DNA of 11,904 nt, from NCBI GenBank assembly GCA_023425285.1, contig JAFACY010000204.1:1-11904 (forward strand), read 5' to 3'. A program made the position numbers and the translations under genes. This document shows, piece by piece, positions 5,751 through 11,904 of the stretch. The stretch comes from Bacillota bacterium (lineage in GTDB: Bacteria; Bacillota; Clostridia; Tissierellales; Sedimentibacteraceae). How positions within the stretch are numbered: position 1 is the first letter of the stretch; every line of letters starts with the position of its first letter. The notes beneath the pieces are model-generated. The model was not told the DNA's origin. It did no database searches and was given only the letters and a program-made list of their open reading frames with translations.

Positions 5751-7050
5751 CCAAAAAATAAGAGATTTTCAGGAAGCACTGTCCAAGGATGATTTCTGCA
5801 CATACATAGGAAAAGTAAAAAAAATATCCGGTATGATGATTGAAGCGACAGGAAAAAAATATAAAATAGGCGAAGTTTGTGAGATATCAACAGATATTCC
5901 GGGAAAGACAATACGGGCTGAGGTTGTGGGATTTAATGACGGAAAAGTGTTGCTCATGCCCTATGAGGATATAAAGGGTATAGGACTTGGCAATACCGTA
6001 AAATCCACAAAGAACAAGCTGAAAATACCTGTAGGAGATTTCCTCATAGGCAGGATAGTAGATGCAACGGGGCAACCCATTGACGGAGGAGAAGAGTTTG
6101 ACTGCAACGAATATTGCTATGTAGACAATGAATACATAAATCCCCTGTCAAGACCAAGAATAGATTCAAGCCTGAGTTTTGGAGTAAAAGCCATAGACGG
6201 ACTGTTAACGATAGGCAAGGGTCAGCGTATGGGTATATTTGCCGGCAGCGGTGTTGGAAAGAGTACACTTTTAGGCATGGTTGCAAAAAATGTAAAAGCG
6301 GATATAAATGTTATAGCTCTTGTGGGTGAAAGAGGAAGAGAAGTAAGAGAGTTCATTGATAAGGATTTAGGCGAAGAAGGATTAAAAAGGTCAATACTGG
6401 TGGTTGCAACATCTGATCAGCCTGCAATGCTGAGAGTCAAATGCTCACTTGTGGCGACAACCATCGCCGAATATTTTAAGGACAAGGGTCTGAATGTGCT
6501 GTTGATGATGGATTCTCTGACCAGATTTGCCATGGCACAAAGAGAAATAGGACTTGCCACCGGAGAGCCCCCCGTATCAAGAGGTTACACCCCTTCCATA
6601 TATGCGGAGCTGCCGAAGCTTTTAGAAAGAAGCGGTAATTTTAACACAGGCTCAATTACAGGAATATACACCGTATTGGTTGAGGGTGATGACACAAACG
6701 AGCCGATTTCCGATACGGTAAGAGGTATACTTGACGGACACATAGTGTTGACAAGAAAATTGGCGAACTCAAATCATTACCCTGCGATTGATATCAATGC
6801 GAGTATATCAAGATTAATGATTGACATTGCAAGCAATGAACATAATACGCAAGCTAAGAAATTAAGAGAGATTTTATCAGTTTATTACTCTAACTACGAT
6901 TTGATTTCTATAGGCGCTTACAAAAAAGGTACAAACTTAAAATTAGATGAAGCAATAAGCAAGATTGATCAGGTGAACAGCTTTTTAATCCAGGGAGTGG
7001 ATGATAAATATTCCTTCGATGATATACTGAGCCTGATGGAAGAAATTTAA
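5740..7050 (+). CDS. fliI: Flagellum-specific export ATPase FliI
   Basis: FliI is the hexameric ATPase of the flagellar type III export apparatus, homologous to F1 beta, and acts at the cytoplasmic face with FliH and FliJ. The 436 residues are the standard length. Seen directly are the Walker A loop GSGVGKST (169-176), the GERGREV catalytic-glutamate motif (196-202), Walker B VLLMMDSLTRFA (253-264), GLATGEPPVSRGYTPS (271-286), and the ATP-synthase-type signature PAIDINASISR (348-358). The N-terminal beta-barrel spans about 20-90. The ATG lies inside the end of fliH (11-base overlap) with no clear ribosome site of its own, so translation is probably coupled to fliH. All key catalytic residues are present. 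Confidence 0.98.
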   Translation: MQFNQKIRDFQEALSKDDFCTYIGKVKKISGMMIEATGKKYKIGEVCEISTDIPGKTIRAEVVGFNDGKVLLMPYEDIKGIGLGNTVKSTKNKLKIPVGDFLIGRIVDATGQPIDGGEEFDCNEYCYVDNEYINPLSRPRIDSSLSFGVKAIDGLLTIGKGQRMGIFAGSGVGKSTLLGMVAKNVKADINVIALVGERGREVREFIDKDLGEEGLKRSILVVATSDQPAMLRVKCSLVATTIAEYFKDKGLNVLLMMDSLTRFAMAQREIGLATGEPPVSRGYTPSIYAELPKLLERSGNFNTGSITGIYTVLVEGDDTNEPISDTVRGILDGHIVLTRKLANSNHYPAIDINASISRLMIDIASNEHNTQAKKLREILSVYYSNYDLISIGAYKKGTNLKLDEAISKIDQVNSFLIQGVDDKYSFDDILSLMEEI

Positions 7051-7089
7051 TATTATATTTAAATAATACATCTTGATACGAGGTGAACG

Positions 7090-7542
7090 ATGAAAAAATT
7101 TAGCTTTTCTCTTCAAAAAGTTTTAGAAATAAAAGAACAGGTTTTGGACAATCTCAAAATTGAGATGGGTAATCTGAACCGTGATCTTGATACTGCAGAG
7201 CAGCAAATCAAGAAGCTTAAATCAGAATTTAAGCAATTGAATGAAGAGCTTAACGGAAAGTGTGCGGTTTCTGTTTCTGTAGGAGAAATGACCTATTATA
7301 AGATGTACATGAACAATGTTTTAAAACAAACAGAAAAAAAAGAAGAAGAAAAAAACATAATTTTAAAAAAGATAGAAGCAAAACGTCATGAAATTGTAAA
7401 TGCAAACATGGAAATATCAAGCCTGGAGAAACTGAAAGAAAAAGAGCTTGAAAAGTACAATAAAGAAGTTATGAAAAGAGAAGAAATATTCATTGAAGAA
7501 TTCGTTTCAAGCAAAAGTATTCTAAACAAGTATGCAGTTTAA
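7090..7542 (+). CDS. fliJ: Flagellar export chaperone FliJ
   Basis: FliJ is the coiled-coil stalk of the export ATPase, comparable to F1 gamma. It inserts in the FliI hexamer and escorts export chaperones. The 150 residues are almost wholly charged alpha-helix with heptad-like spacing. The family start FSFSLQKVLEIKEQVLDN (4-21) matches 'F.F.LqkvLd.ke..e', with long Lys/Glu-rich coils at about 20-65 and 75-145. GAGGTGA (7080-7086) gives a normal ribosome site. A 39-base gap after fliI contains only a weak AT hairpin (7051-7068) with no T tract. Sequence identity in this family is low, so the call rests on length, coiled coil, N-terminal motif and position directly after fliI. Confidence 0.88.
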   Translation: MKKFSFSLQKVLEIKEQVLDNLKIEMGNLNRDLDTAEQQIKKLKSEFKQLNEELNGKCAVSVSVGEMTYYKMYMNNVLKQTEKKEEEKNIILKKIEAKRHEIVNANMEISSLEKLKEKELEKYNKEVMKREEIFIEEFVSSKSILNKYAV

Positions 7543-7570
7543 TGCTTGAATATAAAATTATGAAGTATTG

Positions 7571-7578
7571 AAAGGAGG
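7571..7578 (+). promoter_or_regulatory. Strong ribosome site deciding the fliK start
   Basis: AAAGGAGG is a perfect match to the 16S anti-Shine-Dalgarno and lies 7 bases before the ATG at 7586. An in-frame TTG at 7568 lies upstream of this site and would translate the ribosome site itself, so it is rejected as a start. Confidence 0.85.
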
Positions 7579-7585
7579 TGAAAAA

Positions 7586-8782
7586 ATGAATGTAAGTATG
7601 GATTTAAACAATATTTTAAATCAGGTACAAAATAATATTAATATCGACAAGACTTCTTTGGCTACGGGCAATGATACATTTTTAGCTATGCTTAACAGCA
7701 TGATGGCTGAAAACAACCTTAATCAGCTTTCCGGTTCAACATACAACGGCAATACAGAAACAGATAATGGGTTTATGAAGCTTTTGGCAGGAAACGGCAC
7801 GGATTATCTTAATTTAGCAGGTATGAACAACACAGACATAAATGAGATAATGGGTAATGTGGATATATTTGCATCGGTTGACACAGAAAAATCAGACCAT
7901 GAATATTCAATAGAAAGCTCATACATGATGCAGAATTATCTCAATCTTATTGCACCTCAGATTGCCGGGATAACAGGGAATACCGATTCAGCTACAGATG
8001 TAAGTATGCTGTCGGATTTAAACAAATTACAAGGGATAAACCATAACATGTATCAGAATAATCCTTACAATAATGTAAATGCAGGTAACTCTGATATTAA
8101 GTCATCCGATATGGATGAAGGGCAAGTGCGCAATGAAAAGGCAGTGCTTAGTCCTCAGGCAGAAAAGTTGATTTCAGAAATTGAAGCCAGAAGAAATAAG
8201 CTTAAAAGTGACATTAACAGTAATGCAGAAATGCTGAATTTCAACTCCAATAAGAATATAGTGCCTGAAGGCAACAAGGTTATTCAACTGAGTGACGAAT
8301 CTACACAGATAAGATCTCAAGTGGTTGAACAGGTAAGGGATAACATCGTAATGCTTACAGAGATAGATACGGCGGACGGCAGCACAGCTAAGCAGGTTAC
8401 CATGGAGCTGTATCCTAGAGAGCTTGGAAAAGTGGACATAAAGATGACCATGGTCGATAACAAAATGACTGTTGAGATAAAGGCACTGAATGAAGAAACA
8501 CAAAAAATACTGGCTTCGGGTGCAGATGATCTCCTAAAATCATTAAGCAAGACGGCAGAGAGCATAAGTATAGTTTTTAAGTCCAACAATCCAGTTCAGG
8601 AACAGATTGTAAATTATTATGATAAAGAAATTCAGGCTAATGAATTCAATCATGATGATCAGAATCTGGACCAGGACAACAAGAGAAGAAATGAATACTA
8701 TTACGATGAGGACAATAAAAACAGTGATGATGACACATTTTCAGAGCTGATGAATTCAACAGGTACAATAACAAATCAGTAA
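7586..8782 (+). CDS. fliK: Flagellar hook-length control protein FliK
   Basis: FliK is the secreted ruler that measures the hook and switches the export gate from hook to filament substrates. From the ATG at 7586 it has 398 residues. The N-terminal two thirds (about 1-240) is Asn/Ser/Asp-rich, low in conservation and probably disordered, as expected for a ruler. The C-terminal switch domain (about 243-333) carries the family pattern with MELYPRELGKVDIKMTMVDN (273-292) and then VEIKALNEETQKIL (296-309). The tail after about 340 is very acidic and Asn-rich (HDDQNLDQDN, YYYDEDNKNSDDD). It sits between fliJ and flgD, the usual place. Its stop overlaps the flgD ribosome site. Confidence 0.92.
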   Translation: MNVSMDLNNILNQVQNNINIDKTSLATGNDTFLAMLNSMMAENNLNQLSGSTYNGNTETDNGFMKLLAGNGTDYLNLAGMNNTDINEIMGNVDIFASVDTEKSDHEYSIESSYMMQNYLNLIAPQIAGITGNTDSATDVSMLSDLNKLQGINHNMYQNNPYNNVNAGNSDIKSSDMDEGQVRNEKAVLSPQAEKLISEIEARRNKLKSDINSNAEMLNFNSNKNIVPEGNKVIQLSDESTQIRSQVVEQVRDNIVMLTEIDTADGSTAKQVTMELYPRELGKVDIKMTMVDNKMTVEIKALNEETQKILASGADDLLKSLSKTAESISIVFKSNNPVQEQIVNYYDKEIQANEFNHDDQNLDQDNKRRNEYYYDEDNKNSDDDTFSELMNSTGTITNQ

Positions 8783-8794
8783 AGGAGGTAGAAT

Positions 8795-9319
8795 ATGCCG
8801 GAAATAAACGGATATAGCAAGACAAATGGATACAGCCCTGTTAACAATACCAACAAATTAAATGTGCAAACAGGAAGCGAAGGCTTGAACATGCAGGATT
8901 TTCTGAATCTCCTGGTAGCTCAGATAACAAACCAGGATGCTATGAATCCAATGGACAATACGGAATTCATTTCTCAGATGGCACAGTTCTCATCGCTGCA
9001 GGCAATGTCGGACCTGACGAAAATATCAATTGAATCACAAGCCACATCTCTCATAGGGAAGACAGTTGTTGTTGCAACCTACAATGACAAGGGACAATTG
9101 GTTCAGGACGAGGGAGTTGTTGAAAAAGTTGCGATTTACGGAAATGAAAGCAGACTGTACGTAAACGGCAAGGAATATCTTTACGGGAATGTTATGGAGG
9201 TTAAGGTTACAGAGCCAAAAGAACCACCTGCACCGGAGACTGATCCGCCAAAGACAGATGAAGACCCAAATAAGGATATACCACCTACTGGTGAAAACGA
9301 TGATGAAAATCAAGGTTAG
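8795..9319 (+). CDS. flgD: Flagellar hook assembly (cap) protein FlgD
   Basis: FlgD is the scaffold cap at the tip of the growing hook; it guides FlgE subunits and is later discarded. The 174 residues include the conserved N-terminal region MQDFLNLLVAQITNQDAMNP (34-53) followed by MDNTEFISQMAQFSSLQAMSDL, the family hallmark. A short beta domain follows (SLIGKTVVVATYNDKGQLVQ and onward, about 85-145). The large C-terminal Fn3/tudor part of proteobacterial FlgD is largely missing, as in many Firmicutes. The last roughly 32 residues are a Pro/Glu/Asp-rich low-complexity tail. A perfect AAAGGAGG (8781-8788) overlaps the fliK stop and lies 6 bases before the ATG. Confidence 0.95.
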   Translation: MPEINGYSKTNGYSPVNNTNKLNVQTGSEGLNMQDFLNLLVAQITNQDAMNPMDNTEFISQMAQFSSLQAMSDLTKISIESQATSLIGKTVVVATYNDKGQLVQDEGVVEKVAIYGNESRLYVNGKEYLYGNVMEVKVTEPKEPPAPETDPPKTDEDPNKDIPPTGENDDENQG

Positions 9320-9331
9320 GCAGGTGATACT

Positions 9332-9712
9332 ATGACAGACATTAATTTCATAAAAAAGATAAGCAGCTTAAACAATAATATTCAGCCTAATTCCTTTACC
9401 GGCAATCATGGAGCTAACAACTCAGCATTTAAGGAAATATTAAACGAAAAAATCCAAAGTGAGGTTGTTTTCTCAAAGCATGCCAACGAAAGAATCAAGG
9501 AAAGAAATATTGAATTAAGCGATGAAGTAACAGAAAAGCTGAATGAGGCAGCGGAACAGGCAAAGGATAAGGGACTAAAAAATGTCCTTGTAATGATTGA
9601 CAATCAGGCCTTCATAATCAGCACAATGCACAACAAGGTAATAACAGCAGTAAACAGTACAGATTTAAAAGAAAATATATTTACAAATATCGATGGAGCT
9701 GTAATAAAATAG
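9332..9712 (+). CDS. Flagellar operon protein, TIGR02530 type
   Basis: This 126-residue protein resembles the family of uncharacterised flagellar-operon proteins (TIGR02530) found between flgD and flgE in Firmicutes and relatives; its precise role is unknown to me. Residues 1-42 look disordered and Asn/Ser-rich. The conserved core runs from VFSKHANERIKERNIELS (46-63), through a helix ending in AKDKGLKNVLVMID (77-90), to AFIISTMHNKVITAVNS (93-109), which fits the family pattern 'FS.HA..R...R.i.l' and 'aFivs..n..VITa'. There is no signal peptide or membrane segment. AGGTGA (9322-9327) precedes the ATG, and the gap to flgD is 12 bases. A hook-related role would be inferred only from position. 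Confidence 0.85.
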   Translation: MTDINFIKKISSLNNNIQPNSFTGNHGANNSAFKEILNEKIQSEVVFSKHANERIKERNIELSDEVTEKLNEAAEQAKDKGLKNVLVMIDNQAFIISTMHNKVITAVNSTDLKENIFTNIDGAVIK

Positions 9713-9748
9713 CCGGTCCTTTTTAGGAGGCGAAAGTCCGGACCTTTT
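9713..9748 (+). repeat. Short direct repeat with weak hairpin before flgE
   Basis: CCGGTCCTTTT (9713-9723) and CCGGACCTTTT (9738-9748) differ at one base and are 25 bases apart. GGTCC (9715-9719) can also pair with GGACC (9740-9744), followed by TTTT, a weak terminator-like hairpin. It may tune flgE expression or be chance; support is weak. Confidence 0.3.
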
Positions 9749-9790
9749 GATGGACTATACAGCTAATAAAAAAAAGGAGAATGAATTATT

Positions 9791-10705
9791 ATGATGAAAG
9801 CACTTTATTCTGGTGTATCAGGAATGAGAAGTCACCAGACAAAAATGGACGTAATAGGTAACAACATAGCCAACGTTAATACAAACGGATACAAAGCACA
9901 AAGAACAACCTTCAGAGATGTTTACTATCAACAGATGAAGAACCCTACAGAACCGGGTGTGGTAGGGGGAGTTGTCAGAGGAGGTACTAACTCAGGTCAG
10001 GTAGGCTATGGTGCTCAGGTTGGTTCTATAGACACAATGCACACAATTTCCGGATATTCACCAACGAACAGATCTACGGATATTTATATTAACGGTGAAG
10101 GATACTTAACAGTCCAGACATCCAACGGAGACACATTGTATACAAGATTGGGAGCACTTGGATTTGACGAGGCAGGTAATCTCGTTGATGTAAACGGCTC
10201 AAGTGTAATGGGATGGAATGTCAGCGGTTATACAGGAACTAATTATGATCCTACATATGTTGGCAAAGCAGTACCACCTGCTGTATCAACAGTGGGTCCG
10301 CTAACTATTAAGGAGTTCGACAATTTTAAAAACATTACTGTAAATGAAGACGGAACAATTACAGGAACAACAAAAGAAGCAATGACTACTCCGGGAACTG
10401 TACCCAAAGATACGGTTGTTATTATAGGTCAGATAGCAATTGCGAATATCCCAAACAACAATGCGTTAGTATTGGAAGGTAATTCATATTACAGAGCCGG
10501 AAACAACACAGGGAATATAACATATGAAGAAGCAGGGACACATGGAACAGGCGGGCTGGTTACATATGGTCTTGAAATGTCCAATGTAGACCTGGCAAAC
10601 GAGTTTTCAGACATGATCATAACTCAGAGAGGTTATCAGGCAAATACAAAGATAATTTCAGTAGTTGACCAGATGCTTGAAGAATTGGTTAACCTGAAGA
10701 GATAA
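9791..10705 (+). CDS. flgE: Flagellar hook protein FlgE
   Basis: FlgE polymerises into the hook, the universal joint outside the cell. It is exported by the flagellar type III system and assembled under the FlgD cap. The 304 residues start with the family sequence MMKALYSGVSGMRSHQTKMD (1-20) and then VIGNNIANVNTNGYK. The DIYINGEGYLTV strand lies at 97-108. It ends with GLEMSNVDLANEFSDMIITQ (260-279), RGYQANTKIISVVDQMLEEL and VNLKR, the axial-protein D0 C-terminus. It is shorter than enterobacterial FlgE (about 400), meaning small outer domains, which is common in Firmicutes. An ATG immediately follows the first one (9794); MM is typical of the family. AAAGGAG (9773-9779) is 11 bases upstream, slightly far. 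Confidence 0.96.
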   Translation: MMKALYSGVSGMRSHQTKMDVIGNNIANVNTNGYKAQRTTFRDVYYQQMKNPTEPGVVGGVVRGGTNSGQVGYGAQVGSIDTMHTISGYSPTNRSTDIYINGEGYLTVQTSNGDTLYTRLGALGFDEAGNLVDVNGSSVMGWNVSGYTGTNYDPTYVGKAVPPAVSTVGPLTIKEFDNFKNITVNEDGTITGTTKEAMTTPGTVPKDTVVIIGQIAIANIPNNNALVLEGNSYYRAGNNTGNITYEEAGTHGTGGLVTYGLEMSNVDLANEFSDMIITQRGYQANTKIISVVDQMLEELVNLKR

Positions 10706-10722
10706 TGATAAACAAATAATTT

Positions 10723-10795
10723 TGTCATCCCGAGTGTAAGCGAGGGATCTCAGCACTTCAAAAGATGAGATTCCCCCGCTACGCTCGGAATGACA
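10723..10795. repeat. REP/MITE-like imperfect palindrome
   Basis: Two 30-base arms, 10723-10752 and 10766-10795, are imperfect inverted repeats (23 of 30 complementary without gaps) around a 13-base loop. The ends are TGTCAT and ATGACA, and inner blocks are CCGAG/CTCGG and ATCTCA/TGAGAT. It is clearly richer in G+C than its surroundings. Its sequence resembles the 'GTCATyCyGAG...' intergenic palindromes that I recall as dispersed in many bacterial genomes. It is probably a non-autonomous repeat that landed between flgE and flbD. Confidence 0.75.
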
Positions 10796-10820
10796 GGTAA
10801 CGTAGAATATCGCGAGTCAA

Positions 10821-10851
10821 TTGCTATAGAGGCACTAATCATAATTATAAT
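10821..10851 (+). promoter_or_regulatory. Possible weak promoter upstream of flbD
   Basis: TTGCTA (10821-10826) and a perfect TATAAT (10846-10851) are 19 bases apart, longer than ideal. The -10 lies in one arm of the AT hairpin. In such AT-rich sequence it may be chance; if used, it would give flbD-motA a second promoter beyond the repeat. Confidence 0.3.
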
Positions 10852-10871
10852 CAATATTATGATTATGATTA
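10836..10871. repeat. AT-rich 16-bp hairpin
   Basis: Arms 10836-10851 and 10856-10871 pair over all 16 positions (one G-T) around the loop CAAT. No T tract follows directly, so it is not a standard terminator. It may stabilise or process the mRNA between flgE and flbD, or belong with the neighbouring repeat. Confidence 0.6.
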
Positions 10872-10899
10872 AGGCTTTTATAAAAAATTAGGAGGGTAT

Positions 10900-11097
10900 A
10901 TGGTTGAAGTAGTTGGTATAAACGGAGATGCATTTTTAATTAATGCGACATTAATAGAGAAAATTGAATTTATTCCGGAAACAAAGATTACATTGACTAC
11001 GGGGAAGTATTATTTAGTAAAGGATTCAAAGGAAGATATAGTTAACAAAATAATAAATTACAATCAAAAAATTTTACGAGGCGTAACTGCTGAATAA
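10900..11097 (+). CDS. flbD: FlbD/SwrD family flagellar protein
   Basis: This small cytoplasmic protein has 65 residues and matches the FlbD family (YlzI, or SwrD in Bacillus subtilis), where SwrD is reported to raise flagellar power, probably through the stators. The family pattern is visible: VEVVGINGDAFLINATLIEK (2-21), IEFIPETKITLTTGKYYLVK (22-41), then a short helix with DIVNKIINYNQKIL. It begins 5 bases after TAGGAGGG and lies just before motA, the usual position in Firmicutes, consistent with a role in stator function. This is the SwrD-type FlbD and is unrelated to the Caulobacter transcription factor with the same name. Confidence 0.92.
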   Translation: MVEVVGINGDAFLINATLIEKIEFIPETKITLTTGKYYLVKDSKEDIVNKIINYNQKILRGVTAE

Positions 11098-11111
11098 CTA
11101 AGAGGTGCAAA

Positions 11112-11904
11112 ATGAATTTATCTTTTATAATAGGAATTTTTGCCGGCTTTGGTCTGGTAATATACGGAATTATGGAAAGCGGTACGGATGCCACACAAAT
11201 CTACAACAGCTTTATAAATTTTCCAAGTATGTTCATAACATTTGGAGGAGCTATATCGGCCACCATAATGTCTGTTCCTGTTAAATATTTAAAAGACATA
11301 CCCAAAAATATGAAAGTTCTTATGAAAAAAGAAAAAATCAATTTAAATTTATATATTGATGCCATAGAAGAACTGGCTAAGGAAGCAAGGTTAAAGGGTT
11401 TGTTGATTCTGGAAGAAAAAGTTAACCAGATAGAGCTCAATGATGAATTTCTGAGATATTGCGTAATGCTCATAGTGGATGCAATAGAGCCGACCAAGGT
11501 AAGAGCCCAGATAGAAAATGAAATTGACTGCATCGAAGCAAGACATTCATCTGCATGGAAGGTATTTGACACTCTCGGATCATTCGGACCGGCGTTTGGT
11601 ATGTTAGGAACACTTATAGGACTTATAAACATGCTTGCCAACATGAGTGCTGACGGCGGGGCAGAGGCTCTCGGAAAAGGTATGGCAGTTGCATTGCTAA
11701 CAACCTTTTACGGTTCAGTTCTCACGAATATGATATGCGCGCCCATATCCAACAGGCTGAAGGCTAAGCATGATGAAGAGCTTGTTGCAAAGGAGCTTAT
11801 AATGGAAGGTGTTTTATCCATACAGTCAGGTGAAAATCCTAAATACATAAGAGAAAAATTGAACTCGTACATTACGTATAATGAAAGAGGATTGACGTCG
11901 ATGA
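11112..11904 (+). CDS. motA: Flagellar stator protein MotA (3' end beyond window)
   Basis: MotA forms, with MotB, the ion-conducting stator in the cytoplasmic membrane that drives FliG. Translation from the ATG at 11112 stays open for 264 codons to the window end, close to the usual full length of 260-270, so only a few residues are missing. Four membrane segments appear at about 3-20, 38-57, 156-178 and 190-211. Family motifs include FGPAFGMLGTLIGLINML (158-175) with the conserved proline P160 (E. coli P173) and P211 (E. coli P222). The cytoplasmic loop holds EARLKGLLILEE, where R93 and E101 match the FliG-contacting R90 and E98 by spacing. AGAGGTG (11101-11107) is 4 bases upstream. motB is expected next. 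An open antisense frame here is a shadow. Confidence 0.96.
   Translation, partial: MNLSFIIGIFAGFGLVIYGIMESGTDATQIYNSFINFPSMFITFGGAISATIMSVPVKYLKDIPKNMKVLMKKEKINLNLYIDAIEELAKEARLKGLLILEEKVNQIELNDEFLRYCVMLIVDAIEPTKVRAQIENEIDCIEARHSSAWKVFDTLGSFGPAFGMLGTLIGLINMLANMSADGGAEALGKGMAVALLTTFYGSVLTNMICAPISNRLKAKHDEELVAKELIMEGVLSIQSGENPKYIREKLNSYITYNERGLTSM

Larger units (their letters stand above)
10706..10899 (+). other. Intra-operon gap between flgE and flbD
   Basis: These 194 bases contain no gene. They hold a REP/MITE-like palindrome (10723-10795), an AT-rich 16-bp hairpin (10836-10871), a possible weak promoter (10821-10851), and the flbD ribosome site TAGGAGGG (about 10889-10895). This is much longer than the other gaps in the operon, which fits insertion of a repeat. 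Confidence 0.8.

Noticed and set aside
7051..7068. TATTAT/ATAATA hairpin between fliI and fliJ
   Set aside because: Six A-T pairs with no T tract; expected by chance in this composition.
8084..8115. CCGATAT inside fliK preceded by TAAC, resembling a sigma-D promoter
   Set aside because: Weak -35, lies within coding sequence, and no gene start follows nearby.
10723..10871. CRISPR-like repeat array
   Set aside because: The elements are inverted hairpins occurring once each, not direct repeats with spacers.
11201..11644. Minus-strand frame of 147 codons
   Set aside because: It is antisense to motA, which has clear family motifs through this stretch; no ribosome site or recognisable domain.

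Overview
The window is an AT-rich stretch from a motile, flagellated member of the Clostridia. Gene order and protein sequences fit a Clostridium/Clostridioides/Tissierellia-like Firmicute; I cannot name the genus from sequence alone. All genes lie on the + strand. In order they are the 3' end of fliW, csrA, a roughly 720-base regulatory gap, then flgB-flgC-fliE-fliF-fliG-fliH-fliI-fliJ-fliK-flgD-(TIGR02530-type flagellar operon gene)-flgE-flbD-motA. motA runs off the right edge. The spacing is tight, with several overlaps or gaps of a few bases, so the block from flgB onward reads as one early flagellar operon.

Region 1 (1-545): fliW overlaps csrA by 7 bases, and a strong intrinsic terminator follows csrA. 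FliW and CsrA form the known partner switch that links flagellin export to translation control.

Region 2 (503-1221): the gap carries (a) a decayed second copy of the csrA 3' end with a second, sequence-related terminator, (b) a good sigma-A-type promoter whose spacer is filled by a 21-base palindrome, (c) a class I c-di-GMP (GEMM-I) riboswitch aptamer with a GAAA tetraloop and an exact 11-nt receptor (CCTAAG/TATGG), and (d) an intrinsic terminator just before flgB. The aptamer 3' strand can instead pair with the terminator 5' arm. The layout therefore predicts a transcriptional OFF switch: high c-di-GMP stops transcription before the flagellar operon. This is the same logic known for the flgB operon of Clostridioides difficile.

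Region 3 (1222-9712): rod (FlgB, FlgC), the FliE adapter, MS ring (FliF), rotor/switch (FliG), the export ATPase complex (FliH, FliI, FliJ), hook-length control (FliK), hook cap (FlgD) and an uncharacterised flagellar-operon protein.

Region 4 (9713-11904): hook protein FlgE, then a 194-base gap inside the operon holding a GC-richer REP/MITE-like imperfect palindrome and a 16-bp AT-rich hairpin, followed by FlbD/SwrD and the stator protein MotA.

The most interesting material is regulatory: the riboswitch-attenuator with its promoter palindrome, the duplicated csrA tail and terminator, and the palindromic repeat inside the operon. The genes themselves are a conventional flagellar set, and I see no undescribed protein system here.
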